Positions 7,025 through 18,278 of a stretch of 35,839 bases of DNA are shown piece by piece. Source of the DNA: an uncultured Alphaproteobacteria bacterium. Its GTDB lineage: Bacteria; Pseudomonadota; Alphaproteobacteria; UBA8366; JADFVY01. The first letter of the stretch is position 1. Each line of letters starts with the position of its first letter. The DNA lies in contig CAMYNJ010000152.1 in assembly GCA_947259795.1 (NCBI GenBank), forward strand, positions 1-35,839. The letters run 5' to 3'. Made by a program: the position numbers and the translations under genes. The notes beneath the pieces were generated by a model. The model saw nothing but the letters and a program-made list of their open reading frames with translations, did no database searches and had not been told where the DNA came from.

Positions 7025-8587
7025 TTAGATGGTTTCGCTGACGAACAGAAGGATCACGATCAACGAAAGGACGGCCTTGATCGTGCCGACAACACCGCCG
7101 ATGACCAGCGGCTGACCGCCCGCCTGGCGCATCGCCGCACCTGTGATCTGCATGCCGAGGCCGGTAAGGCCGAAGGCGAACAGCCAGGTGATCCACTGCC
7201 GGAATTTCTTGATCATCTTGGCCGTGTGGTACACCACCTTATGGGCCTTCTTGAGGACGTTGTTGGCGTCCTTGGAAAGGACCTTGGCGTTGGTGAGACC
7301 GCGGATCGCCGCATCGTCGTCGATGTTTGCGATCTTCCGGCCCTCTATCAGCCGGGCCAGCGCTCCAGCCTGGGCCGGGCTCTGCACCTTGGCGGCCTCG
7401 GAGGTCAGCAAGGCCACGTCCTCGCCCGTCAGCAGCTTTGATTCAGCGATATCGTTGTCGAAGTACTTGCCCTTGTAATGTTGCGCAGGGGCGAAAATGC
7501 CCGTCGAGGACAGGGCGAACATCAGGATGAAGCCCAGCACGAAGAGTGGGAACTTCTCGAACACCACCTTGCCGACATTGACCTGCGTCCCGGCGGCGGT
7601 TTCCTCGCGGCGCACATACCATACCGCCAGCCACAAAACGATCAGCGGCAGGAACAGCACGCGGGTTATGTTGAAGATTTCGGCGACCTTCAGGGTTTCG
7701 ATCCCGTCCGGCTGGTAGGCCAGGGCCGCGCCCGCGACCTGTGCCGAATTGAGAATGCCGGTGCCCGCCCAGGCGCCGAACTGGATATGGCCGAGATCGA
7801 GCACATGCCCGATCACCGGGAACAGGAACATGCAGCCCACGCCCCAGATCAGGATGGTGCCGATGGTATAGGCGATTTCCGTCGGTTTGGCCTGGACGAC
7901 CGGCGCCGCCGCCACCGTGGCGGAAACGCCGCAGACGCCCATCCCCGCGGACAGCACACCGCCCATGGAGTTGGGGATCTTCCTGCGCCTGCCCAGGAAC
8001 AGCACGAGGCCGACCGAGCCGAGCACGAAGAACCCGATCATCACGACGGAAAGCTTTCCGAGATGGGCCAGTTCAGCGAGGCTGTACAATGTACCCAGCA
8101 GGATGACCCCGGTTTTGAGGCCGAGCCGGGACAATCGCACCCCGTTCTCCGCCCAGCCCGGAATCTTGAATACGTTCACCGTAATGATGCCGGCAAGGAT
8201 GCCGAGCACGACGTAATTCAGGCCCAGGACATCATGCAGATATTTGGCGCCCATCACAGGGCCCATCGATTTGCTGACGACGGCGACCCACGGGGCGGCG
8301 AACCAGGTGACGATCATGGCGATGAACAATATGAAAATCGCCCCGCCCACACTGGACAAATAGTAATCGAGGTTCCCCTCCTCGTGTTTGCCCCACATAT
8401 GCCAGGCGCCAACGGCGACGGCGATGATGCCGAACAGATAGGACATGCCGGTCATCTCGCCTGTCTTGCTGCCGATCTTCAGATATCCAACAATTCCGTC
8501 CAGTAAGCCGGCGTCCGTGGCGACGGCCAGCGCCACCAGCAGCACGCCCATGATCAACAATGCCGGATGTTTTTTTGTGTATACCAA
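7025..8587 (-). CDS. YeiH/UPF0324-type putative sulfate exporter family transporter, enlarged form
   Basis: 520 residues, polytopic inner-membrane protein with roughly 11-12 hydrophobic segments. The family hallmark is GVLSAGMGVCGVSATVAAAPVV (about 216-237), followed by TEIAYTIGTILIWGVG and later GAWAGTGILNSAQVAGAA. UPF0324/YeiH proteins are usually about 340-350 residues. This one has an extended N-terminus and a polar insertion of about 85 residues (about 365-450; starting FAPAQHYKGKYFDND) before the last helices. The start is TTG at 8585-8587, fixed by a strong GGAGG eight bases upstream. The substrate is unknown; sulfate or another anion export is only a family-level guess. Operon with the 54-aa membrane protein. 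Confidence 0.82.
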   Translation of the reverse strand: MVYTKKHPALLIMGVLLVALAVATDAGLLDGIVGYLKIGSKTGEMTGMSYLFGIIAVAVGAWHMWGKHEEGNLDYYLSSVGGAIFILFIAMIVTWFAAPWVAVVSKSMGPVMGAKYLHDVLGLNYVVLGILAGIITVNVFKIPGWAENGVRLSRLGLKTGVILLGTLYSLAELAHLGKLSVVMIGFFVLGSVGLVLFLGRRRKIPNSMGGVLSAGMGVCGVSATVAAAPVVQAKPTEIAYTIGTILIWGVGCMFLFPVIGHVLDLGHIQFGAWAGTGILNSAQVAGAALAYQPDGIETLKVAEIFNITRVLFLPLIVLWLAVWYVRREETAAGTQVNVGKVVFEKFPLFVLGFILMFALSSTGIFAPAQHYKGKYFDNDIAESKLLTGEDVALLTSEAAKVQSPAQAGALARLIEGRKIANIDDDAAIRGLTNAKVLSKDANNVLKKAHKVVYHTAKMIKKFRQWITWLFAFGLTGLGMQITGAAMRQAGGQPLVIGGVVGTIKAVLSLIVILLFVSETI

Positions 8588-8703
8588 CTTTCAATCCTCC
8601 GCTGTTTTTTTCGGTGTCTTCCCGCGCGTGTGTTGGTTGCGATTTTTTGTTTGTTTTTGCGAATGCAGCCGTGCGTCCAGGATTAACCCTTAAATTTTTG
8701 TGA

Positions 8704-8732
8704 ATATTAGCATGCTGCATTTGGGTATGGAA
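8704..8732 (-). promoter_or_regulatory. Putative promoter of the YeiH-type transporter operon
   Basis: On the minus strand, TTCCAT (8732-8727) and TAATAT (8709-8704) are 17 bp apart, with a TGC extended -10. This sits in a low-GC intergenic region (8588-8811) about 115 bp before the TTG start, leaving a long untranslated leader. Pattern match only. Confidence 0.35.
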
Positions 8733-8811
8733 GAGGGGTTAGATTAAGCAATGAATTCAGACCATTAGAGGCCGATCACGCGCAGGCGAAAAAGAAAAAA
8801 CCGTAATTTCC

Positions 8812-9381
8812 TTAACCCTTCTTGCCTGTAATCAGCGGTACGAAGGCGACGGGGAGGCCGCGTTCCTCGCTGATCTCCCCATCCTCATTCCTGGTTACCA
8901 GCGTCAGGACCTGTTCGTAACGCCCCACGCCGACGGGGATGACCATACGCCCGCCCGGGGCAAGCTGGTCGACCAGGGCGGCGGGAATATTCCCGGCCGC
9001 AGCGGTAACGAGAATGCCGTCATAGGGCGCATGTTCGGGCCAGCCAAGCGCGCCGTCGGCGGCTTTCACATGGACATTGGAATAGCCGAGCTGCTCGAGC
9101 CGCGCGGCGGCGGCCTCGGCCAGTTCGGGAATGCGTTCGACAGTCCAGACCTCGGCCACGCATTCGGCCAGAACCGCCGCCTGGTAACCGCAGCCGGTGC
9201 CGACCTCCAGCACCCGCATATCCTTGCGGGGCCGCAGCATCTGGGTCATCGCGGCGACGATATAGGGCTGCGATATGGTCTGTCCCTGGCCGATGGAAAG
9301 TGGCCGGTTTTCATACGAATACGGTTGGTCCCAGCGGGGTACGAATTCATGGCGCGGCACCCGGGCCATCGCATCGTGCAC
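8812..9381 (-). CDS. pcm: Protein-L-isoaspartate O-methyltransferase, 5' end apparently frameshifted
   Basis: Repairs isoaspartyl residues using S-adenosylmethionine. Conserved blocks are ARVPRHEFVP, the Pcm signature GQGQTISQPYIVAAMTQML, SAM motif I VLEVGTGCGYQAAVLAE, VERIPELA, and DGILVTAAAGNIPAALVDQLAPGGRMVIPVG. The first available start in frame is GTG at 9381. The typical Pcm N-terminal helix continues upstream in the same frame to about 9480 (YAAARERLLSEIDADVRDTA, then HWLGASRLDPAV) with no ATG, GTG or TTG. An ATG at 9494 lies one frame off, just before a GGGG run; a fifth G would join them. This could be a sequencing indel or a true 5' frameshift. It follows the upstream gene's stop within 16 bp of that ATG. 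Confidence 0.85.
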   Translation of the reverse strand: MHDAMARVPRHEFVPRWDQPYSYENRPLSIGQGQTISQPYIVAAMTQMLRPRKDMRVLEVGTGCGYQAAVLAECVAEVWTVERIPELAEAAAARLEQLGYSNVHVKAADGALGWPEHAPYDGILVTAAAGNIPAALVDQLAPGGRMVIPVGVGRYEQVLTLVTRNEDGEISEERGLPVAFVPLITGKKG

Positions 9382-9507
9382 AGCCGGGTCCAGCCGGCTG
9401 GCGCCCAGCCAGTGCGCGGTATCGCGGACATCGGCATCGATCTCCGACAGCAGGCGTTCGCGCGCCGCGGCGTAATCGTCGGTTACCCCGGCATGCGATT
9501 CACCGGG

Positions 9508-10017
9508 TCAGTCGAAATCGAAATTGTCAAACTCGCTGATCTTCCAACCGCCGCCGGCCTGTTCGAAGGTGACGGCGCGCTGGCGAATCAGCGCCTTGCC
9601 CTGGTCTCTCTCGGCAAGAAAATAGCGGAATTTCACCTGGGACATGGCCTCGTTGATCCGGAAATCGAAAATCTCGTAAGAGAGATAGGTCTCGGCGCCG
9701 AACCGCTCGCGGCGCAGCGCATTGGCGTCGCTATAGCGCGAGGTGAGCACCGGGCTGAGAAATCCCTTCACACCGGCGCCGTCCTTGAGGGCCGCGAAAA
9801 AACCGGTCAGTGAGTCGCGGGCCTGCAGGACGGCGTTCATCTCGGCCTTCTCCAGGCCGGAGACGTCCGGATGTTCCCGCACGCTGCGCGAAATCTGTTG
9901 TTCCTTGAACAGCGCCTCGGAAAACGCCCGGCCGATGGCGTCCTGGCCCGCCGCCGGCGCGGCCGTCCATGCGATCGCCATCGCCGCCATCGTCAGCATT
10001 TTCAAAACTCGCAGCAT
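9508..10017 (-). CDS. Exported hypothetical protein
   Basis: 169 residues from ATG 10017, which has GGAG six bases upstream (an ATG at 10041 would add eight). Signal peptide LRVLKMLTMAAMAIAWTAAP with cleavage near AAG. The mature part is mostly helical, then ends with a beta-rich block (RFGAETYLSYEIFDFRINE, then RYFLAERDQGKALIRQRAVTF and GGGWKISEFDNFDFD) that looks like an NTF2/calcium-channel-beta-like cone fold. No family is recognised with confidence. It is upstream of pcm in the same orientation and reading frame, and probably co-transcribed with it. Confidence 0.7.
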   Translation of the reverse strand: MLRVLKMLTMAAMAIAWTAAPAAGQDAIGRAFSEALFKEQQISRSVREHPDVSGLEKAEMNAVLQARDSLTGFFAALKDGAGVKGFLSPVLTSRYSDANALRRERFGAETYLSYEIFDFRINEAMSQVKFRYFLAERDQGKALIRQRAVTFEQAGGGWKISEFDNFDFD

Positions 10018-10112
10018 GCCCGCTCCTTTCAGCGCCCGCATTCAAATCGTCGCGCGAATCAAAGCATAATACCGTTAACATGACTTTACCGGATTGGCGA
10101 GCCGCAACAGGG

Positions 10113-10141
10113 TTGCATGGCAGCGCGGTGTGCCACATATA
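10113..10141 (+). promoter_or_regulatory. Putative htpG promoter
   Basis: TTGCAT (10113-10118) and CATATA (10136-10141) are spaced by 17 bp, 44 bp before the htpG ATG. The TTGCA/CCACATAT text could serve either the housekeeping or an RpoH-type sigma factor; the sequence alone does not decide. Confidence 0.4.
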
Positions 10142-10185
10142 TCCGCCATTCCACCCAGGACAAATCGTATTAGCGAGCGGGACCC

Positions 10186-12105
10186 ATGGCTGACGCAAAG
10201 GCGAAATCGAAAAAGACCGCAAAGGGCGGCAAGAAGAGCACGACCAAGGCGGAGACGTTGAGCTTCCAGGCCGAGATGAGCCGCCTTCTGGATATCGTCG
10301 CGCATTCGCTATACAGCGACAAGGAAGTCTTCCTGCGCGAGTTGATCTCCAACGCATCCGACGCCTGCGACCGGCTGCGCCACGATGCACTGGTTGCGCC
10401 GGACCTGGCCGCCGGCGATGCCGACTACCGCATCGCCATCACCGTGGACGAGGCGGCGAAGACCATCGCCATCGCCGACAACGGCATCGGCATGAACCGC
10501 GACGACCTGGTTGAGAATCTCGGCACCATCGCGCGGTCCGGGACGGCCGCCTTCGTACAGAGCCTGACCGGCGACGCGCGCAAGGATACCTCCCTGATCG
10601 GCCAGTTCGGCGTCGGCTTCTATTCCGCCTTCATGGTCGCCGACAGCGTGGCGGTAGTGACGCGGCGCGCCGGCGAGGACACGGCCTGGCGCTGGTCGTC
10701 GGACGGCAAGGGCAGCTTCACCATCGAGCCCGCCGAACGCGAGGCCCGCGGATCGACGATCACCGTGCATTTGCGCGACGACGACAAGGGATATCTGAAC
10801 AAGGACCGCCTGTCCGGGATCGTCAAACGCTATTCCGACCATATCCCCTTCCCCATCACCCTGGCCGAGGCCGGCGGCGAGCCCGAGCAGGCCAATACCG
10901 GGGCGGCGCTGTGGACCCGCCCGAAATCAGAGGTTACGGAAGATCAGTACAGGGAATTCTACCACCACGTCGCCCATATGGCGGACGAACCCTGGTCGGT
11001 GCTGCATTTCCATGCCGAAGGGGTGATCGATTACCGGGCGCTGCTGTTCGTGCCCTCGATGCAGCCCTTCGACCTGTTCCAGCCGGACCGCGAGAGCCGC
11101 GTGAAGCTATATGTTCGCCGTGTCTTCATCACCGACCATGAGACCGGGCTGGTGCCGCCCTGGCTGCGCTTCCTGCGCGGCATCGTCGATTCGGAGGACC
11201 TGCCGCTGAATGTCAGCCGCGAGATGCTGCAGGACAATCCGGTCACAGCCAAGATCCGCGGTGGCATCGTCAAGCGCGTGCTGGGCGATCTGGAAAAGAA
11301 GGCGGCGGCGGACGGCGAGTCCTTCGACGGGTTCTGGAAGAATTTCGGCGCGGTGCTGAAGGAAGGCATTTATGAGGGCGCCGGCGAGCGCGACAGGCTG
11401 GTCAAGCTCTGCCGTTTCCGCTCCACCGCGGCCAAAGGGCTGGTTTCCCTGGACGACTATATCGGCCGCATGAAGGAAGGCCAGGACGAGATCTATTACA
11501 TCAGCGGCGAGGACGCCGACACGCTGGCCAAGAGTCCGCAGCTTGAGGGCTTCCGCGCCAAGGGCATCGAAGTGCTGCTGATGACAGACCCGGTGGACGA
11601 TTTCTGGGTGCCGATGGTCGGCGCCTATGAGGAAAAGGCCTTCAAGTCGGTGACGCGCGGCGGCGCGGACCTGTCGAAGATCAAGGGCGCGGAGAAGGAC
11701 GAGCCGCAAGACAAGGCCGGCGAGTCCGATCTCGGCCCGCTGGTCGCGGCGGTGAAGCTGGCCCTGGGCGAGAAGGTGAAGGACGTTCAGGTCTCCGACC
11801 GGCTGACCGACAGCGCGGTATGCCTGGTCGCCGGCGAGCATGACATGGACATCCACATGGAACGCATCCTGCGCGCCCACAAGCAACTGAACGAGGCTTC
11901 GGCCCGCATCCTGGAAATTAACCCGAAACATGCGCTGATCAAGGGATTGGCGGAAAAGGCCAGGGCCGACGCCGGCGCCCCGGTCCTGGAAGACGCCGCC
12001 TGGCTGCTGCTGGACCAGGCCCGCATACTCGAGGGCGAGCCGGTCACCGACCCGGTCGAATTCGCCCGCCGCCTGAGCAAAGTGATGGCGGCAGGGCTGG
12101 GATAA
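10186..12105 (+). CDS. htpG: Molecular chaperone HtpG (bacterial Hsp90)
   Basis: 639 residues, full length. A lysine-rich N-terminal extension of about 25 residues precedes the GHKL ATPase domain: FLRELISNASDACDRLR, ADNGIGMNRDDL, GTIARSGTAAF and GQFGVGFYSAFMVAD. The middle domain contains the conserved GIVDSEDLPLNVSREMLQ block, and the C-terminal dimerisation domain ends FARRLSKVMAAGLG. It acts in the cytosol as an ATP-dependent homodimeric chaperone. It is monocistronic here, with the MFS gene converging only 5 bp away. Confidence 0.98.
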   Translation: MADAKAKSKKTAKGGKKSTTKAETLSFQAEMSRLLDIVAHSLYSDKEVFLRELISNASDACDRLRHDALVAPDLAAGDADYRIAITVDEAAKTIAIADNGIGMNRDDLVENLGTIARSGTAAFVQSLTGDARKDTSLIGQFGVGFYSAFMVADSVAVVTRRAGEDTAWRWSSDGKGSFTIEPAEREARGSTITVHLRDDDKGYLNKDRLSGIVKRYSDHIPFPITLAEAGGEPEQANTGAALWTRPKSEVTEDQYREFYHHVAHMADEPWSVLHFHAEGVIDYRALLFVPSMQPFDLFQPDRESRVKLYVRRVFITDHETGLVPPWLRFLRGIVDSEDLPLNVSREMLQDNPVTAKIRGGIVKRVLGDLEKKAAADGESFDGFWKNFGAVLKEGIYEGAGERDRLVKLCRFRSTAAKGLVSLDDYIGRMKEGQDEIYYISGEDADTLAKSPQLEGFRAKGIEVLLMTDPVDDFWVPMVGAYEEKAFKSVTRGGADLSKIKGAEKDEPQDKAGESDLGPLVAAVKLALGEKVKDVQVSDRLTDSAVCLVAGEHDMDIHMERILRAHKQLNEASARILEINPKHALIKGLAEKARADAGAPVLEDAAWLLLDQARILEGEPVTDPVEFARRLSKVMAAGLG

Positions 12106-12110
12106 GTCCC

Positions 12111-13367
12111 CTACTCTGCCGTCGCGGGAGCCACGCGCAAACGCGTTCCCGGTAACTGCATGACGGCCAGGAAGATCAGGCTGGCGCCCATAGCCATGAT
12201 CAGGAACAGGGCGTGGAAGCCCCAGCTGGCGTGGACTGCGGCGATGGTGGGGATGGTCGTCGCCATTACCGCGAAGGACAGCACGTAGCGGATGGCGTAG
12301 GCGCGGCTGCGCCATTCGCTCTTGGCGATGCGGCCGATCAGCACGTCGTTGATCGGCACCTGGCCGAACACCACCAGCATGAAGGCGATGGCGACCAGCA
12401 GCGCCGCCCCGCCGCTCAAGTTCAGCATGGCGAGGAACAGGATCGCCTGCAGGCCCGCGACGGCGGCGAAGACGACCCGCACCGAGTGATTGTCCACCAG
12501 CCAGCCGACGACGATCTGGGCCAGCGAGGCGCTGGCCAGCACCGCGAAGGACCACCAGCCCACCGCCTTGCCGCTGGTCGCCAGCCCGGCGAGCCTTTCG
12601 TCGAGGATCTTGGGCAGGGCGAAGGTGGTGCTCTGGAAAATGAAGCTGCCGATGGCCGCGGTGAAGAAGATGATGGCGAAGACCCGGATCAGCATCGCGC
12701 GGTCGAGGGCGAGCGCCGGCAGATGGGCCGCCTCGGCCCGAGGCGCGCGTCCGGCCGCGACTTCGCGCCGGTCATGGGCGTGGCCCATACGCAGCCATAT
12801 CACATAGGCAAGACCGGTCAGCATGCAGGCGGCGCCGGGCACGATAAAGGCGGCGCGCCAGCCGAAATCGCCGATCAGCAGCAGGGTGCAGAGCGGTGCC
12901 GCGGCCACGCCGAGATTGCCGAACACGCCGTTGATCGCCAGCGGCACGCCGGTCCGTTTCCTTCCCTGAACCACCATGGCCAACCCGACCGGATGATAGA
13001 TCGCCCCCAGCGTGCCGGTCAGCAGGATGCCTGCCGCCAGTTGCCAGGGCGATTCGGCGAATGAGGTCAGAATCGCCGCCGCGCCCATGCCGAGGAAGAA
13101 GACCGAGATCATGCCGCTGCGGCTCCAGCGGTCGGCGAGCCAGCCGGCGGGCAGCGAAAACAGCCCGAAGGCGACAAACCCGGCGGTCGAAAACAGCACC
13201 AGGTCGGCATAGGTCATATCCCAGTCGGCAGTGAATCCCGGGATATCGACCTGCCGGTCCGTGGCGATCGCCATGGCCACCGTCGCGTAGATCAGAATCA
13301 GGAAATGATCGAAGAAATGCCCCAGATTGAGGAACAAAAAATCGACCCGCCGCCGTGTCTGCTCCAT
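12111..13367 (-). CDS. MFS transporter, fosmidomycin-resistance-like branch
   Basis: 418 residues with 12 predicted membrane helices. The N-terminus FLFLNLGHFFDHFLILIYATVA and the A-loop GWLADRWSRSGMISVFFLGMG resemble the Fsr/YfkF-type drug efflux group of the major facilitator superfamily. A central polar loop (about residues 195-215) separates the two six-helix halves. The substrate is unknown. The ATG follows a GGGGG ribosome-binding site. The DUF1223 gene lies 96 bp upstream in the same orientation. Confidence 0.85.
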   Translation of the reverse strand: MEQTRRRVDFLFLNLGHFFDHFLILIYATVAMAIATDRQVDIPGFTADWDMTYADLVLFSTAGFVAFGLFSLPAGWLADRWSRSGMISVFFLGMGAAAILTSFAESPWQLAAGILLTGTLGAIYHPVGLAMVVQGRKRTGVPLAINGVFGNLGVAAAPLCTLLLIGDFGWRAAFIVPGAACMLTGLAYVIWLRMGHAHDRREVAAGRAPRAEAAHLPALALDRAMLIRVFAIIFFTAAIGSFIFQSTTFALPKILDERLAGLATSGKAVGWWSFAVLASASLAQIVVGWLVDNHSVRVVFAAVAGLQAILFLAMLNLSGGAALLVAIAFMLVVFGQVPINDVLIGRIAKSEWRSRAYAIRYVLSFAVMATTIPTIAAVHASWGFHALFLIMAMGASLIFLAVMQLPGTRLRVAPATAE

Positions 13368-13463
13368 CCCCCGGTGCCGCCTTTTCGGTCTGTGTCAGTT
13401 ATCGCCGTCAGTATCCTTCGGCGGGCCTTTCCATACAAGAGGGAGGGTACAGGCAACAACGGA

Positions 13464-14177
13464 TCAGAAGCGGACCGATGCCGCCGTCAGGATGGACCCG
13501 CCGCCGGCGCGCTGCAGCAGCACCGCGCAGCCGCCGTCGCCGGCCATCCGCGAAAGCGGAACCTTTACCGTGACCGGATCGCCGGCCCACTGGGCGACGC
13601 GCCGGAAATCGCGCACGACATTGACGTTGACAAGCGTCCTGCCGCGGTTCTCGCCGGCGGTGACCATGGTTTCATGCTGGCGGTCATAGGCGGCGAGGAT
13701 GACGTCGAAAATTCCCGCCGGGCCGTTGCCGTCGATGGTGACAATGGCGGCGTCCTGCGTCATTTCCAAGGTCAGGCGGGGATGTTCGGCCACCTGATCC
13801 CGTTCCACCCGGATGCGCCGTTCGACTTCGGCGCGCTGCGACCCCACCACGTGCGCCGCTCCGCCTACGACCATGAAGGGGGTGTATTCGTAGCGCGCGT
13901 CCAGCGCCTGGGCGTAGCTGCGCCAGCGGCGGGTGAAATCCGGGTCGCCGAACGGGTCCTTCCAGCCGGCGTAATCGTAATAATCAATGTGATATTCCAG
14001 CGCGATGACGTCGCCGCGCCCGGCCAGTTCGCGCAAATAGGCTTCGGCGGGCGGGCAGGCCGGACAGGCCTGGCTGGAGAACAGCTCCACCACGACAGGA
14101 TCGCCGTCGTCGGCCCGCACGTCATTGGCCGCGGCCAGCAGCGCCAGCGCCATCAGGATTTTCGCCAGATTTCTCAT
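13464..14177 (-). CDS. DUF1223 family secreted thioredoxin-like protein
   Basis: 237 residues with a signal peptide (NLAKILMALALLAAANDVRA). The mature protein starts VVVELFSSQACPACPPAEAYLRELA, a thioredoxin-like beta strand with a CPAC motif, followed by VIALEYHIDYYDYAGWKDPFGDPDFTRRWRSYA, which is diagnostic of DUF1223. YTPFMVVGG carries the cis-Pro region. It is probably a periplasmic oxidoreductase of unknown substrate. It may be co-transcribed with the MFS transporter. Confidence 0.88.
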   Translation of the reverse strand: MRNLAKILMALALLAAANDVRADDGDPVVVELFSSQACPACPPAEAYLRELAGRGDVIALEYHIDYYDYAGWKDPFGDPDFTRRWRSYAQALDARYEYTPFMVVGGAAHVVGSQRAEVERRIRVERDQVAEHPRLTLEMTQDAAIVTIDGNGPAGIFDVILAAYDRQHETMVTAGENRGRTLVNVNVVRDFRRVAQWAGDPVTVKVPLSRMAGDGGCAVLLQRAGGGSILTAASVRF

Positions 14178-14344
14178 GCGCCGGCGAGGATAGTGGCGGA
14201 AGCGATTACCGGCGAATCAATAATCGGTGAGAGCGGGACACGCCTCCTCGGGGCCGGTAGCCCGCGAATTACTGGTGGTTGCAGCCGGGAATCCGCGAAG
14301 GCTCTGGACGTCGGTTAGCATTCTGCCCCTGTTCATATCCGGCA

Positions 14345-14388
14345 TGCAATTACCCTAAATTGCACGTTGCGCCTCATGCGGGTATAAA
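14345..14388 (+). promoter_or_regulatory. Promoter with operator-like inverted repeat for the two-repeat exported protein
   Basis: TTGCAC (14360-14365) and TATAAA (14383-14388) have exactly 17 bp between them. A perfect inverted repeat, TGCAATT (14345-14351) and AATTGCA (14358-14364) around ACCCTA, overlaps the -35 hexamer. This is how a repressor or activator site would be placed. The start codon is 62 bp downstream of the -10. Confidence 0.6.
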
Positions 14389-14449
14389 TAATTAGTTAAC
14401 ACATCGCGGCCAATCGCGGCTGCTGCACTGCAAAGGGGGAGACAGAGCG

Positions 14450-15397
14450 ATGAGAAAGCTGGTTATCTTGCTAACGGCGGCGATAGCGGCCCTCGCCCTC
14501 GCTGCGCCCGCAAGGGCCGCGTTGAACGATTTCGCGGGCAACTGGGAGAATGCCGACCGCAACACGCGCGGCATTACGCGCCTTCAGATCACGCCAAGCG
14601 GCAATGCCCTGCGGGTCCGGGCCTGGGGAAGCTGTCAGCCGGCCGATTGCGACTGGGGTACGGCGACCGGCGTTCCCTATGCCGCCGGCGTGGACGACAA
14701 TCTCGCCCGTGCGGCACGCACCGTCACCGCGCGCTTTAACCCACGCCACGCGGAAATAATCCTCGTCATCAAGATCGCGGGCCGCAACCGGCTGACCGTC
14801 GAAAGCTACACCCGGTTCGATGACGGCAGCCGCCGCGCCAATTACATCCAGACCTACAGCATGGTGCGCGGTCAGGCCCAGACGCAGGCTCCGACGCCCG
14901 TGCCGGTGCCCCTGCCCGCCCCAACGCCGCAACCGGTCCAGATCAAGGAAGACTGCATCGCCTTCGACCCCGGCCGGGCCGCGGTGCAACAGGCGCAGGG
15001 CCGCTGGAAGGTCACCGTCGGCAACATGTGGCTGCTGGATTTCGCCGGCAACAAGGTCCAAGCGGATCAGGCGCTACGCGTCATCAGGCAATACCGTTTG
15101 AACAAGCAGTGCTTCGTCGGCCGCCCGAATCCGTCGATGCAATATTACCTGTCGGGCAACAATGCGCCGGCCGGCGGCATGCAGGGAGAGGACTGCAATG
15201 CCTTCAATCTGCGCAATACCCAGGTGCAGCAGGTCCAGGGCCGCTGGAAGATCGTCGACGGCAGTCACTGGATCCTGGATTTCGAGGGCAACCAGGCGGA
15301 AGCCCGCCAGGCCCACGCCATCATGAACAAATACGGCTTCAACCGGATCTGCTTCGTCGGCCGCCCCAACCCGCCGATGACCTATTTCCGGCGGTAA
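14450..15397 (+). CDS. Exported protein with two tandem 80-residue repeats
   Basis: 315 residues; good ribosome-binding site GGGGGAG. Signal peptide to about residue 24 (ALAAPARA). Residues 25-140 form a beta-rich domain (NDFAGNWENADRNTRGITRL...) with a CQPADC cysteine pair. A Pro/Thr/Gln-rich linker follows (about 142-162). Then come two copies of a repeat with exactly 80-residue period, beginning EDC at 167 and 247 and ending CFVGRPNPSM/PPM (Cys 221 and 301); each carries QGRWK and a W(L/I)LDF core. The two cysteines per repeat probably form a disulfide. The function is unknown; the shape suggests a secreted binding protein. Confidence 0.8.
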   Translation: MRKLVILLTAAIAALALAAPARAALNDFAGNWENADRNTRGITRLQITPSGNALRVRAWGSCQPADCDWGTATGVPYAAGVDDNLARAARTVTARFNPRHAEIILVIKIAGRNRLTVESYTRFDDGSRRANYIQTYSMVRGQAQTQAPTPVPVPLPAPTPQPVQIKEDCIAFDPGRAAVQQAQGRWKVTVGNMWLLDFAGNKVQADQALRVIRQYRLNKQCFVGRPNPSMQYYLSGNNAPAGGMQGEDCNAFNLRNTQVQQVQGRWKIVDGSHWILDFEGNQAEARQAHAIMNKYGFNRICFVGRPNPPMTYFRR

Positions 15398-15411
15398 GAG
15401 AGTGAAACAAT

Positions 15412-15443
15412 AGAAAACCCGGGCTGCGACGCCCGGGTTTTCT
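15412..15443. terminator. Bidirectional rho-independent terminator
   Basis: GAAAACCCGGGC (15413-15424) and GCCCGGGTTTTC (15431-15442) form a perfect 12-bp stem, extended by A-T to 13, around TGCGAC. The A run on one side and T run on the other let it serve both convergent genes, the two-repeat protein (+) and acnA (-). Confidence 0.92.
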
Positions 15444-15459
15444 CTCATTCCGCCCGCGT

Positions 15460-18141
<2,682 letters not shown>

Positions 18142-18216
18142 TGCCCTACTCCCTGGAAATTCCCCGATGCATAAGATTTACGCCCCCTGTGCGCCAAGAC
18201 AACGGCGGGCGGGCGA

Positions 18217-18245
18217 TGTATAGGATGAATCGGCCGCGATTTGAA
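18217..18245 (-). promoter_or_regulatory. Putative acnA promoter
   Basis: On the minus strand TTCAAA (18245-18240) and TATACA (18222-18217) are 17 bp apart, about 75 bp before the GTG start. The -35 sits beside a stem-loop (TGCTGC-GGC-GCAGCA, 18268-18254, within a longer GAAGCC/GGCTTC pairing) that overlaps the end of the hydrolase gene and may terminate it. Confidence 0.45.
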
Positions 18246-18278
18246 GCCCCGAATGCTGCGCCGCAGCAAGGGGCGGCT

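Noticed and set aside
11107-12555. A 482-codon open frame on the minus strand spanning htpG and the MFS gene
   Set aside because: Shadow of two well-supported genes; no ribosome-binding site or domain.
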